Below, in pieces: positions 41,931 through 54,049 of a stretch of 64,000 nucleotides of DNA (within the stretch, counting starts at the first letter, position 1; every line of letters begins with the position of its first letter). The stretch is from positions 682,001-746,000 of the forward strand of contig NC_053187.1 in the NCBI RefSeq assembly GCF_905163445.1. Direction: 5' to 3'. Made by a program: the position numbers and the translations under genes. Below the pieces are notes generated by a model. That model did not search any database. It was not told the DNA's origin and saw only the letters and a list, made by a program, of their open reading frames with translations. Source of the stretch: Pararge aegeria. Taxonomy: Eukaryota; Arthropoda; Insecta; Lepidoptera; Nymphalidae.

Positions 41931-42982
41931 ACTTCCTCAATGTTTTCCACCAGCTCTTGTACGTAGAGTTGCCAATCTGACTGTTAAACAAAAAACAAGC
42001 GCGAACAATTGGAAAGCGAAAATAGCTATCGGATTTGTTTCGTCATTCCCTGATTTGTTAAACAAGTACGCGGGGATGTCGACGATCTACGTGAAAACTT
42101 TACGCCTAAGGGCTCCGAAATAAGAGGAATAGAGACGATAAATAAAATAGAACAATTTTCAGTACAAATGAAAGGAGTTTTTTTGCCTTAGCTTAGTAAT
42201 TAACAGTAGGGTATTTACGAAACTTGTTATATGACTAAAGCAGTATTATGTTTAAGTCTTACTTGAACTGGTGCCGTTGGAATTCAAACCTATGCTCCCC
42301 AAATTAATCTGATTTTCACTCATCGTCATTAAAATCCTTACCGTTCTTTTGTTTGATAAAGTAGGATAACTAAGGTTACCTGGAAGAGTTGCCCGCTACG
42401 AAGCGGTAAAGCCGCCTTTTGTTCTGTCTGTGTTTTTTTAAATTCTTCTTCTGGATTTTTATTTGTGTGCAAATAAAGAGTATAAATAAATAAATAAGTA
42501 ATTTTTTTTTGTATTTTTTTTAAATTGAACAATGGCCATTTTGCTTCTTACCGCTTTTAATAGTGGCAATATTAACTTATACCCATTAGATTGTATTTCA
42601 CATCAATAATCCTTATAACTATCTTAAAAACTGCACAAAAATGAACATAGTTAAAAGTACTCCCGAAGAGACAGTCTAGTCTACAAGCAAAATATGTGTT
42701 TTAACAACATTTTTCTAACTTCGTTTTGGTTTATGGCGACTATTTTTATAATATGTCGCTTTTGATGCATTGAAAAGCAAGATGGCCTGAGAAAGATGGC
42801 TGTCAGCTTGAGCACTGTATTTTTTTCAAAATTGACATTTCCACCACGGACTAGCATCTGTTAGAATTTTACTGAATAACCTACCCAGCTTCCGACCCGA
42901 TATGTGGGTATTGCTGACTGAGAAGTGGGCAGAAAACCCGTTGGAGCCGCCTTTTTTGTAGTAAAAGTATACAAACCAATCA
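41931..42982. other. Mostly unassigned; LINE tail at 42377-42505
   Basis: 42377-42505 (AGAGTTGCCCGCTACGAAGC, GGTAAAGCCGCC, TTTGTGTGCAAATAAAGAGT, then (AAAT)n) is a plus-strand non-LTR tail. The short ORF at 42826-43008 spans a repeat junction. Confidence 0.4.
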
Positions 42983-43150
42983 GGCGTAGAGGGTACATTG
43001 CCAAACATCTGTTGGGTGGGAAGTATAATGATTAAAGAAAATAATAAATTACACCATACAGATTCTCCTGCTTTTCGCGGATTATAGCAAATTAAGCTTA
43101 ATTTTCATAATATATCATGGATTTCCTTAAAGTAACGCATGCTTTTACCC
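42983..43150 (+). repeat. Penelope-like repeat copy 4, 5'-truncated
   Basis: Starts GGCGTAGAGGGTACATTGCC, followed by the full tail (AGATTCTCCTGCTTTTCGCG, AGCTTAATTTTCATAATAT, ATCATGGATTTCC, AAAGTAACGCATGC). Homology to the other copies begins within about five bases of the predicted ribozyme cleavage point (after GTA at 42986-42988). Confidence 0.65.
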
Positions 43151-43199
43151 AATATTTATGAATACATATATTTTCTTTCTTTTTCGCTGAACTTTTTAT

Positions 43200-43285
43200 G
43201 ACAAAAGTTTTGCCACTGCTGCGTGCGAGATTGGGGGACGCAACCCGGTAGCATGGTAACCACTAAACCACCGCGACAGTAATAT
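43200..43285 (-). mobile_element. tRNA-like sequence, probable SINE head
   Basis: On the minus strand CGCGGTGGTTTAGTGGTTAC is followed by a box B-like GGGTTGCGTCCCCC. The structure is not a complete tRNA cloverleaf. Confidence 0.35.
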
Positions 43286-44519
43286 AGCTGAACAAGTACA
43301 ACTGTATTGATTCAGCTATAAACAAACCAACTCACGAGCTGTAAGAGGTGTGCAATAACTTTAAATTCCCGCCGATGTTCGCCGCTGTACAGCAAATGCC
43401 TTAAAGCCTTGACAAAGCTGCTGCCCTGACAGCATAATTACAACGATTTCGCAGTGACAGTAATAATGTTGCGCAAATGGTTACAGATGCGCCCCAAAGA
43501 GATTCACGTTGTAACAGACCGACAATTGAGATCGTTGTCTTTTTAAAACGTTCCGTCTGAATGTCTCCTTTTTTAACGAGTGCTCGCGCATTTTTTAATT
43601 AACGGTATTACATAAACGATAAAAAAGCTTTCGATGAATTGCAGTTGCGTGCATACAAGGGATGCACAGGGTATGCAGATGATATAAAATGAAGAAAATC
43701 TCCAGTAAGAGTTATGGGCCCCGATTTCTGACGTCATCCGGACGTGGATCCTTACCACGGTCACGGGGGCGTTCAGACTAAACAATGATTAGTCCAAAAG
43801 TCCACCAACAGTCAGATTAGCGTCGAACCGAGTCGAGGTCCGAGTCCTCGCAGGAGGCACCCTCAAAGATTTCATTTGGTAATTTGTTATAAAATAATAT
43901 ACAATTGCCTTTGAATGAATTTGCATTTACAAACAAACACACTTTCTCTTTTATTACATAAGTAAGGTTTCTTGACTGATAATAATTATTATAATGCTGT
44001 TTGTGTCATCTGTTACTAGTATAAAGTTTAAATATCTTTACTTTTTCAGGGTATTGGCTTGGTAATGTGCTCTAGTCATTTGTTTGGACACTTCCATTTG
44101 GAGCTCGAATACCTAATTAAAGATTTGCAAAATTGTTACAATTATTTCAAAACTTATTTAAATACGTGTAATCACAAGAGCACTGTAATAAAAATATACA
44201 TCCTATTGAAATATGGACCTTTGCAAGTAAATCTGTACTGCAATCATAATTACTAGATGGCGCAAATATACTGATAAAAACCCCAGAGAGAGATGCTGAT
44301 TCAAATCCCACAGGTTCTGACTTTTTCAAAGACTTTATAAAAAAAAAAAAAAAAACTAAGCTGCCAATTGACTTGATTTTTAGCAAAAAGTAAGTGGAAA
44401 GGACTTTTTATTCCAGGAAAACAAAAGATTTGTTCCCAGAGAAAAAGCTAGTTTAACATAAGGCATTAATATTTATATTTCGTTCGCGTTCTTTTGACAC
44501 AAGAAAATGAAGTTATGCA
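43286..44519. other. No gene recognised
   Basis: A tRNA-like box B phrase (GAGGTCCGAGTCCTCGCAGG) lies at 43835-43855 and an A-run at 44339-44355; otherwise AT-rich. Confidence 0.4.
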
Positions 44520-44796
44520 ATCATCATCATCATATTAAAGCATTACCGGTCATAATAAGGTCACGGGGTTCCTTCCACAATGAGAAGGGTTATGACCGTT
44601 GTCCACAACGCTAGCCCAGTGTTGATTGGTGGACTACACACGCTTTAGAGAACATTATGGAGAACTCTCACGCATGCAGGTTTCCTTCACCGCTCAAGCA
44701 AGTGATATTTTGATTGCGTGCTAGGATTTGAAGTCGGCTCTTCGAAAGTGAAGCGGAAGTCCTAACCACTAGGCTATCACCGCTTTGCACCGCTCA
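44520..44796 (-). mobile_element. Family C SINE, near full length
   Basis: (ATC)n start, ATTACCGGTCATAATAAGGT, CACAATGAGAAGGG, GCCCAGTGTTGATTGGTGGA, CTCTCACGCATGCAGGTTTC, CTTCACCGCTCAAGCAAGTG, and tRNA-head complement CCTAACCACTAGGCTATCAC. Confidence 0.85.
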
Positions 44797-45706
44797 AAGT
44801 TCTGTATTATATACTCTTATATTATGAATGTATTTTATACAAAACTTCGAACACGAGTCTTAAAGTTGAATTCGCATTGAAAAGGATTGTAACATAAGAT
44901 CCTCTGGAAGTTAGAAAGTCTGGAAAGCGAAGTGTCTCAGCATAAGTTGAGTCGTCTCATTTATTATAAAAGTCATTACACTACTGAGAGAAAGACGTTT
45001 AGAGTACACCTTTAGAATTCAATATTTTGTTGCTCGCACTGAAAAATGGATGACACTTCAGTCTGCCTTTTGCAGTAGCCAAGTTTCATCTCTGGTATGG
45101 CTGCTCTAACTCTAGCCCTCAATGATGTCTGGAAAAAGGGACTTGACCATTGTTTCGGACTACGGCCCCTTCTAATTCTGAGAAGAGATCTGTGACCTGT
45201 AGTGGCCCGGTAATGGGTTGATACAGATGACAGTCAATTAATGTATGTAGGTAGGTACTACAGACACATGTTATACATCCCATGATGTTAAAACACACTT
45301 TAGAATGTTTATGCTAAATTTTGTTTTTTGCTTTGTACTTTTTTCAAGCATCAATAGAGCAAGGGGTTAATGTTATTTTGTAGAACAATACATTTGAGCG
45401 GGAGATTTAAATTGGCTATTTTATGTCCCGGGAAAAAGAATCCGATGCCGAAAGTTCTACGGACAGGTACTGTGTACCATTGCTGTAGTTTGTACTGTCA
45501 TCTATACTTAAACTTATACGTTGATCATTTTTTTTCACTGTCAATATCACTTTTTTTTTAATGCTACAAGTTAGCCCTTGATAGCTATCTAAACTGGTGG
45601 TAAGATATTATGCAAGTGGCATGAGATGATCTAAACATATTAGGTATGTGGCAGGTATATATTATATAGATATAGGAAGTTGTTGGTAGGGAGTGTGTAT
45701 TGTATC
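44797..45706. other. Mostly unassigned; family C fragment at 45150-45232
   Basis: 45150-45232 (TTGTTTCGGACTACGGCCCC, GAGAAGAGATCTGTGACCTG, TAGTGGCCCGGTAATGGGTT) is the plus-strand 3' end of family C. The rest is AT-rich. Confidence 0.4.
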
Positions 45707-45880
45707 GCAGCGGCACGTCTTTTTAGCGGTAACCAGCCATGTCTGAAGCCACCTAGACCATACAATTAAAGTTATATATTCTCAAACTGCCCACGCCGGA
45801 GTTCGAATCCTTATGAGACCAACCGGTCTTTTAATTGGGAGGTCCGGCTCACCACTGCGCCAGGGCGGTAGTCGAAATAA
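45707..45880 (-). mobile_element. Family B SINE, shortened
   Basis: GCAGCGGCACGTCTTTTTAG, GTAACCAGCCATG, CGGAGTTCGAATCC and GCTCACCACTGCGCCAGGGC: body and tRNA head in complement order. Confidence 0.6.
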
Positions 45881-46493
45881 TATCCTTCTAATTTGGTCTT
45901 AACTGTACCCCCAGTACATGCTCAAGAAAGTTACAAATGTTATATTTTATCATTACCGTTTCTATTTAAGAGCCCACTCACTCCGATATGACCTCTATGT
46001 TTATGTGTGTTAAGGCCTATTCCCACTTGAGGTTGCATTATGAATATGATTCCCTTTCATACTTATTCAGTCGCATCCGTTATGCCGAGCATTTACTAAT
46101 TAGATGTGGCGGGGTTGAGGAGACTATAATAGACCAAGAGCTTGTAGCATGATTCGAGGGGGAATGAATCCTTTAAAATGTTAACAAATTAGCGCAGTCT
46201 TTACTAATTTAACATCCATATAACAATTACATTTACACCATTATTATAAAAAACAATGTGGCCAAAATCCTATTGATTTTTTTCCTACTTTTTAAATGTA
46301 GGCAACACATAATTACCAGTTTATTTTATTTATTCATTCACACACCACAATACACTATAATATTATATATCATAGTTATTATAAGTATTCGTATTACATA
46401 CATCACACTACGTACACATTCACACCAACTCATCCACATAACATAAATATATAATTATTTACACACAAAATTTAATTCACTAGCATACCCAGG
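45881..46493. other. No feature recognised
   Basis: AT-rich; the ORF at 46258-46446 is low-complexity. Confidence 0.4.
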
Positions 46494-46800
46494 CGAAAGC
46501 CGTAGTATGCGAAAATAAACTAGGTCGCACGGCCGGCAGCCCGCGCCGGCGCAGTGAAGTTCCCACCGCGATCGTCGCCTACGCGCCGGACGCTGGAGTA
46601 CAGTCCAAACCTTCCGCGCGACTCGACTGTATGCGCATACTACCTATCATTAGACTTTTTATGTGCGCACCTTCTTTTATATTGTTATTTCTTGCTGTTC
46701 TCAATTTTTGCTGTGTAATGTGCTCTTGTTATATTTAAATATTATACTTCTGATTTTAAAGTCTTGGTGCGTGTTAATTCAATCAAACCTAACGCACCCC
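46494..46800. mobile_element. GC-rich island, possible solo LTR
   Basis: 46500-46640 is sharply more GC-rich than its surroundings (GCAGCCCGCGCCGGCGCAGT). GTAGTATGCG at 46502 is mirrored by CGCATACTAC at 46633. A TATTTAAATATT box and GTCTTGGTGCGTGTTAATTC, then CTAACGCACCCCCCTAAA, follow. The layout resembles a BEL/Pao- or Gypsy-type LTR left alone, but no target duplication or internal region is visible. A promoter CpG-rich region is an alternative. Confidence 0.35.
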
Positions 46801-48767
46801 CCTAAATTTAATAAATTAAAAAATATTTTTTAAAGCCACTCTAAAAAGCTTTCTTCTTTTACACAAAACGTTTGTTATTTTTCTGAAATTTGGTATGAAA
46901 ATATTTTTCTAGCAAATAGAAAAAAAAACAATAGGAGACCAATGAGCATGAACCGAGTTGTAAGAAGCAATCAAAATTACAGCTTATGACAAACTGTCGA
47001 AACTGTAATACAACAGAAGCACTTTCATCACATTTTTATCAGCGATCTATTGTACTGGAAGCTGGACGTCACGACTTAGTTAACTCGTGCACCATCTCCA
47101 AAAGTTTCTATGTCGATGTGGCGAAGAATTTCGTTATATGAGAAGTAGTAGACTAAAAACTAAATCTAACTAACTAATCTAACTAAATCATTACAATCAG
47201 AATAAAATCTACATAATAAAATAGTCGATACGTCGTGGCTCTGTGTTGAAATAATAAAATAAATAGCGTATCTCAAACCATATATAATATATACCAGGCA
47301 ATACCTTCCGGGGTCTCGTGCTATCATAACCACTTTGGCAGAGATTACAATCGGTTTGAAGTTCTTTGCTCATAGTTCTAAAATTAATAGAAAATAATCA
47401 AATTTAAAATCCCCGCCTGAGAGACCCACCAGGCAGAGCGTTTAACTGCTTCCACCAGGCATGCCATGGATTAATGATTTAATGTATATGCGGACCTCAA
47501 TTGTGACATTTTAGATATTATATGGTTATTGGTAGATAATTTTTTTATACAAATGATTTTATACAAATAAGCAAGCATTCCAAGCAGACAGACTTTTTGT
47601 TTCAAAAGTGCATAAAGGTTGATTTGAAAAAATATCTCCATAAATCAGCCGCTCGCTCCTCAGCTACACGAGAAGGATTGTGCGCCGTCTTGTTTTGCCC
47701 GAGTAGCACGGGGTGTTCATTAAAACATATTGCCGCGCATGTCGCTGCCTTTTGTTAGTAAGTTTTAATGATTTTATATACACTATCTGTATTAGTGCAG
47801 TATTACTCCATACTATGGTTTCGAGATTTGAGATTTAGCACATGCTTGTTGCTGGCTTTATTATTAACAAGCCTTTTTATGTACTTCGCAGATCAACAGT
47901 TAAAAACATGAAGGATGTTTAGGTGCTTATATTATTTCAGCTCACACTTCGTAATTACATTATGTTCTTTTATATGATATGCAAATTGTTTTTTTTTTTA
48001 AGAAAATATCCAAGAACGTAAGTCCGTCACATCTATTGACTGCATTTATACACGTGGTGGAGAATGGCTAGTTTCATTTTTATTGGATGTTTTTCGTACG
48101 TTTATGTTTTGTCACGATCTGTTTTGTGTGCTAAATAAAAAAAAAGTAAAGTGTGGGTGTTCATAATAATTGCCTAAAGACGCCATTTAACTATCAAGAA
48201 ATTCAAAACGGAGTTCCAAAGACCTCTCCTGATCTCCATAATAGAATGAAATAGAATTGAATATCTTTATTTGCAAAATACACGTTTTAAAGTTGTTACA
48301 TATTAAAGCAAGTCACATTAAAATATATGGCGGTTTCCACGATATCCTACTAGATGGCACCACAAAGATTCTGCATCGCGCCCGCGATGTGTTGACAAAT
48401 AATGACCATATAATATATAACTTCCAAAGAGGTGGGACCTCGGTCCCCGAGCACGCTCGCTCACTTCTCAAATGTCCCTAAAGTATTAATTGTAGGGGTC
48501 CCTAAATTTCTCCAGGTTACCTTCAAAAGAACTTGACCAGATAAAAATGGGGCAACACGGGAAGCCGTTTCAAACAAAAAAAAAATTTCATATCTGTTTA
48601 TATACGACAGAGCTCTAAGGTACGAAACATACAACCGAATTGTAACCTCTCCTTTTTGTAAATCTGTTAAAAATAGAAAGCAAATTACGTTTACCCCATA
48701 TCGCATTCGTACACGGAGATGTTCAGTTTGTATTAAACGTAAGCTTATAGAAAAGTCCTATTATAGC
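46801..48767. other. Long stretch without recognised genes
   Basis: 48240-48300 (GAATATCTTTATTTGCAAAA) looks like a LINE tail in complement. 48420-48720 (GGGACCTCGGTCCCCGAGC) may be decayed LINE coding sequence. Nothing else recognised. Confidence 0.4.
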
Positions 48768-48999
48768 ATAAAGTATAAATGACAATGTGAGATGGTGATC
48801 ACAAAAAAAACACCCGGCTAAGTTTGTTGTGGGCTTCTTCTTAGACCAAGACGCGTTTGGAACGGTTGTAGCTTTAGTTTTAAGTTTACGAATATGGTTA
48901 TCGCTATCAACTCACTACCGTGTAATTCTCATGTAATGTAAGCATCAAAAGTGCCACCTATGGGCCTTCTTGAATAAAGATATATTTGACTTTGACTTA
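48768..48999 (+). mobile_element. LINE 3' end, family J
   Basis: TGACAATGTGAGATGGTGAT, GTTGTGGGCTTCTTCTTAGA, CCAAGACGCGTTTGG, AGCTTTAGTTTTAAGTTTAC, CATCAAAAGTGCCACCTATG, TTGAATAAAGATATATTTGA, ending in TTTGACTTTGAC. It ends with AATAAA and a short (TTTGAC) tail. Confidence 0.75.
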
Positions 49000-49212
49000 C
49001 AAATTTGTCTCGTATAAGAAATATAAAATATTATACCTTCAGTTGTGCTTTATTTACATAGTCAAATGAGCAAGGCGGCAAAAGCGCTAACGCTGGGAAT
49101 CCTACTAAAATTTCTAATCGTTTTGAATCCATTCCTATATCGAGTGAATTAGGTATGCAAATTCCTTCCCCGAACATGATTCATTTGTAAACATAAGTAA
49201 ACATCATGTATA

Positions 49213-49367
49213 TGTGTTGTCAGTGGCGTGCATTGGGTTTCTTACCAGGGTATGCATACACCAGGAAAATTGCTTAAAATGGCACAAATTCTTCTCCTAA
49301 TCGAGTTATATATCAATGTTAGGGTAGGCAGTGCTTTTGTGCATGGATGCACGCCACTGTGTGTTGT
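49213..49367. mobile_element. hAT-type MITE, 139 bp, with 8-bp target duplication
   Basis: Element 49221-49359 with ends CAGTGGCGTGCAT and ATGCACGCCACTG (perfect 13-bp inverted repeats), flanked by TGTGTTGT at 49213-49220 and 49360-49367. An 8-bp duplication and CAG..CTG ends fit hAT. A relative of identical length lies at 58175-58313. Confidence 0.9.
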
Positions 49368-49462
49368 AGTACTGTAATAATAAAGTTTTTATAAGAACTT
49401 ACGGTTTGAGCTCTAATCCGGGTTGTGTGAAAAATTGTTAGGATCGATGTTTTTCCTGGAAG

Positions 49463-49721
49463 CGATGATAGCCTAGTGAGTAAGGCTTCGGCTTCCCTTT
49501 CGAGAGGTCCGAGTTCAGTCTGACCCACGCTCTTTTTTGGAGCTATGTGCGTTTTTAGTTTAAGCAATTAAATATCACTTGCTTTAAGGGTGAACGAAAA
49601 CATCTACTATGTTCTCAGGGTGGTGTGGTGTCCACCAATCCGCACTTGGCCAGCGTAGTGTACTGCAGCCTGAACCCTTCTCCCTACGTTCTGTAGTGGG
49701 CCGGTAATGGGTGATGATGAC
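49463..49721 (+). mobile_element. Family C SINE with tRNA head, plus
   Basis: Head GCGATGATAGCCTAGTGAGT, box B-like GAGGTCCGAGTTCAGTCTG, body AGCAATTAAATATCACTTGC, CCACCAATCCGCACTTGGCC, TAGTGGGCCGGTAATGGGTG. Confidence 0.8.
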
Positions 49722-50000
49722 TTACTAAAAATGACTTAAAAATTCTAAATTCAAATTCAAAATTCATTTATTTCAAGTAGGCAGTTAAACAATAGTATTC
49801 GATCGCAAACATAACTGTTTACCTATTAGTCCGGATTGATCTCTTAAACATACTGTGTGAAAAAGGGCTGTTGTACAATAATTTGCCTGAGATAATCGTT
49901 AACACTAAAAGTTTACCAATATTTAGAATACTTTTTATTGAACATATACAAGATACCGTTCAGTTAAGTTAATGTGTCCTCTTCCTTATATAACGATTTT
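49722..50000. other. LINE tail fragment and unassigned sequence
   Basis: 49743-49785 (AATTCATTTATTTCAAGTAG) is the complement of a LINE 3' end. Confidence 0.4.
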
Positions 50001-50347
50001 AGGCTGCAAATTAAGTGGCTAGGTGTCTGACGTTTAATACGACAGGAGACACGTCACTTCAAATAAATCAATCTTGAAATGCCTTCCTATGCACTCAAAA
50101 TAGTATTAAAAAAAAAACAAATAATCATGCGTCACATATCATTTTATTGGACAAAATTGCTGTAGTTCCATCTTGTAGTACAGAAATATATGCGTATACA
50201 TTACTCTATTATAGCTATTTTTATTCAATAATAAAAAAAAAAACAAAAAGCAGGCCTTGTCGCTTGAAGAAAATAAATCTCCTACAGACAACGTTAAGTA
50301 CTTAAATTTAAAGCAACGTTGTAATTTTTTTTTTTATTTTGAAGCGA
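50001..50347 (+). repeat. Locally duplicated module K, copy 1
   Basis: From AGGCTGCAAATTAAGTGGCT to GAAGCGA. Collinear with 51440-51804: shared CTAGGTGTCTGACGTTTA, CACGTCACTTCAAATAAATC, AGCAGGC.TTGTCGCTTGAAG, AAATAAATCTCCTACAGA. Diverged by substitutions and small indels. No ORF. Confidence 0.8.
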
Positions 50348-51439
50348 ATGTTATCGCTCGCTTACTTTTTCTTTAACCACCCGCAAATATATTTTCTTTC
50401 AAATAATATGGTAAATTTCGAAGGCACTTTAAGTTTTTGTGTTTACTAATTTAAAATATAAATGTATTCTCGGTGTAAGTGAACTATTGTGTTTTTTTTG
50501 AGAAATAAATGTCTTTAAACCGAAACAGCTAAATTTATTTTAACAAGACTTACAATAAGATAAAGAACTCTATAAGGAGTGAACTAAGTTCCTTTTTGCA
50601 CGAATGATCTCATTTATAAATATCACTGATTCATGCTGAAAGAGGAATGAAAGTTAGTGAGAAATCGTTCTAAAAGAATACTGCAGATAAAATCATGGTC
50701 TACTTATTATTATTTCATAATGTCCTATAGTTCATACATCTACTTTGTTTCAATTGCTGTCTTCTTTATTACGCAATAAAGAAGACACAGAATGTCTGTT
50801 AAACTTTGTTTAACAGTAACCACTAGGTTATTAGAAATCCTACCTCTCTGTGAACGCCTACTAACCTATGAAGCGTGCATATGCATATTATACATAGATT
50901 ATAGTGAGTGATGATGGTGGTAACAATATTTTATTATAAAAGCATCCCTCGTGACTAATCATGAAAAATGACAAAAAAAAACATTCTACCCTCTCTTATT
51001 AAAAGACGATACACCTGAAATAAATAGCATGGATAATTTACGTATTAATTCAAACTCTCTGGAATCTGCTACTTTTCTTAAAATAGGTACAATTAATTTT
51101 TTTTCGCTTAAACAAAATTTTATTTCGAGCCACGCTACTAAAGTTATGAGAACTGAATAAGAAAAGAACTTTCTAGGAAATGTATAATTTAATATTGCCT
51201 CACGTCTCGTGTTTAATATGGTTAGGGTGAAAACACATTAAAACACGCGACGCAATACGATTCCACGTTACGCGTTTTGAAGAAATTTAATCTTTGATCT
51301 GAAAATCAAACTTAAAAGTCTTAAGAGCTTTTTTTTGTATTTTGGTTTTGAACAAAATACAAAAAACAATAATTAAACCTTTTGAATATATTTAAATTTG
51401 TCATAAAACAGGTTGTTGCACTACGCTTTATGACCCATT
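50348..51439. other. Spacer between module K copies
   Basis: AT-rich. Contains a perfect 13-bp stem hairpin (50758-50770 with 50775-50787). No retroelement coding or primer-binding sequence recognised. Confidence 0.4.
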
Positions 51440-51804
51440 AGGCTGCAAATGAAGTGGCTAGGTGTCTGACGTTTACTGTAACACGACGCGACACACGTCA
51501 CTTCAAATAAATCAATCTTGAAATACCTTCCTATGTACTCAAAATAGTATTTAAAATAACAAACAATCATGATTTTATAATATTTTATCACTCACCGCGT
51601 CACATATAATTTAATTGGACGAAACTGCTGTAGTAAAGAAATAGATGCGTATACAGTACTCTATTATAGTTATTATTATTTAATCATCAATTAAAAAACC
51701 AAAAGCAGGCATTGTCGCTTGAAGAGAAAATAAATCTCCTACAGAAAACGTTAAGTAGTAAAATTGAAAGCAACGTTGTAATTTTTTCTATTATTTAGAA
51801 GCGA
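51440..51804 (+). repeat. Locally duplicated module K, copy 2
   Basis: Same start (AGGCTGCAAATGAAGTGGCT) and end (GAAGCGA) as copy 1. Carries an extra ATTTTATAATATTTTATCAC stretch near 51573. Confidence 0.8.
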
Positions 51805-52559
51805 TATTTTATTGATTTTATACACATACACGTTAATAATATGTGTATGAATATAATTAAACATCAATTTAGTTTCTACACAGTGACTTTTTACTGTAAC
51901 AATAGCGCGATGACCCTTAACATTATGTAGGATGTCAACTACATGTTGGTAAATAAATGAAAAGCAAATTATAAGTCATTTACAAGAAATAAGAAGTTAT
52001 AAATTGCATAAATGAGATGGATAAATATATACTGTAAACAAACAACGCGGTGTGACAGGCAGTGAATAGTGCTTCGATATCTTCAAAAAATAGACTCATA
52101 AGGTCGATAAATAAATAGCATTCATGTATTACAGCGCATAACGTAGCGTGTTGTAAGTGTGTCAAGGCCTTAAGTCTCTAAGGGATTTTAAACAATTGCG
52201 ACTCTTATCTACTTGTTAATAAATTGTTACCCCTTTTGTACTCACCCCGCCAACATTTTCTAAATTTTATAAGTACTTAAAGCAATAGAAGACAATTTAT
52301 AGTGCTTGTAACAGCACCCCGGTGCTCGATTGTAAAGATAACCTTGCTTATAAGTTTTATTTATTGTGAGCTTCTCGCAAATTTTGAGGCGAGATTAATT
52401 TAATTAAAACCACCCGAGTCTAAGTTTACTGTTTCGAAGTAAAACATTAATTGCCTGATATTAAACACTATAAGATAGGGAGCGGGGGCAATTGGAAATA
52501 TAATTTATTTTGAAGTCCTGATGACGACCATTAGTAAAACAATATCGAGTTTATTAACT
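51805..52559. other. No feature recognised
   Basis: AT-rich, no gene or familiar repeat. Confidence 0.4.
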
Positions 52560-52990
52560 ACTAGCTGAAAAGGTTGTTATTTCCGCAGTAAATGTATTAT
52601 TTACCGGGATAAAAAATAAGCCTATGTGCTATTTCAGACTATAATCTATCTCCGTAACAAATTTGAGCCAAATCGATTCAATCGTTGCGACGTGTGTATA
52701 ACGTTTTTAAAATGGAAAAGTTGAAAAATTTATATTTTTGTTTGACGCACTTAATTTAAATTAATATTCTCTTATACACGACATAAATCAATTTTTAATC
52801 TTAACGCGGGAACTATTTGAGAGATCGGTATAGAAAGAACATGTCCTATTCGAAAGCATACATTTCAAAGATGTCTGCCCGCGGCTTAGCTCGTAAACCA
52901 TTTTCAATTTTCCTTTGGAAACTACTTAAGAAATCGAAATAAAAGGTAGCCTATGTTCTTTTCCATGTCAAAGTCTACATGCATGCCAGA
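52560..52990. mobile_element. Two decayed repeat G copies
   Basis: 52560-52705: ACTAGCTGAAAAGGTTGTTA, TTACCGGGATAAAAAATAAG, CCAAATCGATTCAATCG. 52800-52990: CTTAACGCGGGAACTATTTG, CTGCCCGCGGCTTAGCTCG, TTTTCAATTTTCCTTTGGAA. Confidence 0.5.
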
Positions 52991-53860
52991 GGAGACGGAA
53001 ACGATTACATACTAACTTGGGCCCAAACTATAACAAGGTGAAATTAATGGGAACTAATAGGTTGACACCTATCAGTCCTTCGCTGAAAATTCTGAAAGTT
53101 TGACAATCTGAGAGGTGAATTATTAGAGTTTTTGGAAAATAATGTTATGTTACAATCTTTGACTGACAGCTGATTAATAAAGTGCAAAAGATGTTCTTTA
53201 AACACGAATGTTTATTATATCTAGTTAAGAATGACTTAAAATCATATGATAGGTTTGCCTCGTGTAATTTTTCAGTGAACAACTTCACGTTACTGTGGGA
53301 ACCTGGGATCAATGATATTTGTAATAAGAGTTGTCAAATAATAGCGTTTGGTTACAAGTGAACCATAGATTAACTTCTATATTATTGAACACAGCAGTTT
53401 TAATTAAGATATACCACAGAGTACATTACACAACTGTCATGTCACCGACATAGACTAAAATATTATCGATTTGAAATCGATAATGATAATATTGGTTTTC
53501 AGTAATTACCTTTTGTATTTTACTTATTAATATGGCTGTAAATGAATATCATAAACGTATAAAAAGAGCATTTAATTACTTTCCGTTTATTACCCCGTAG
53601 ACAGGTTTTCTTTTTGTAAATTTGTAATCGATTCTATTAATCGATAATCTCAGGAAAACTATCTTTCTCATATTTCTTCGCTCCCAGATTGAGACTTTAG
53701 CTTATTTTTGATATTCTAAAAAAAATATGTCAATTCTTTTAGATCATATCACAACTTGTCACAATTTGGCCCACAGTTTTCCATCTCCTTTGATCCAAAT
53801 CCGTACATATTTTTATGCATGATCGAGTAACAAATATCCACACTTTCACATTTATAATAT
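52991..53860. other. No feature recognised
   Basis: AT-rich. A short palindrome (ATTATCGATTT..AAATCGATAAT) lies at about 53461-53485. Confidence 0.4.
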
Positions 53861-53930
53861 TATATATATATATATATTATAGGATATAGGATTATAGGAT
53901 ATTAGGATAGTAGGATTAGTAGGATTAAAA
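53861..53930. repeat. (TA)n and degenerate AGGATT-type minisatellite
   Basis: A TATATATA run at 53861-53876 is followed by variants of ATAGGATT / GTAGGATTA to about 53930. Not a true TTAGG telomeric array. Confidence 0.8.
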
Positions 53931-54049
53931 ATAGACCGAAACTCGACTCTCTACTTGCCCTTATTTAGCTTTTTGGTCAGCATCGTAGTCTTATTTTAAA
54001 CTCTAATGCTTGAGGACATGTGGTTGTCCGCTTAGCACAGTTTTTGCAA

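Noticed and set aside
41749..42123. 124-codon plus-strand ORF
   Set aside because: It crosses a SINE head in antisense orientation (ESNPGLRT-like frames are typical SINE by-products) and has no motif.
43200..43285. Functional tRNA gene
   Set aside because: Only box A- and box B-like parts can be aligned; no complete acceptor stem or anticodon arm could be formed.
53880..53930. Interstitial insect telomere repeat (TTAGG)
   Set aside because: Units are ATAGGATT or GTAGGATTA variants and not a TTAGG array.
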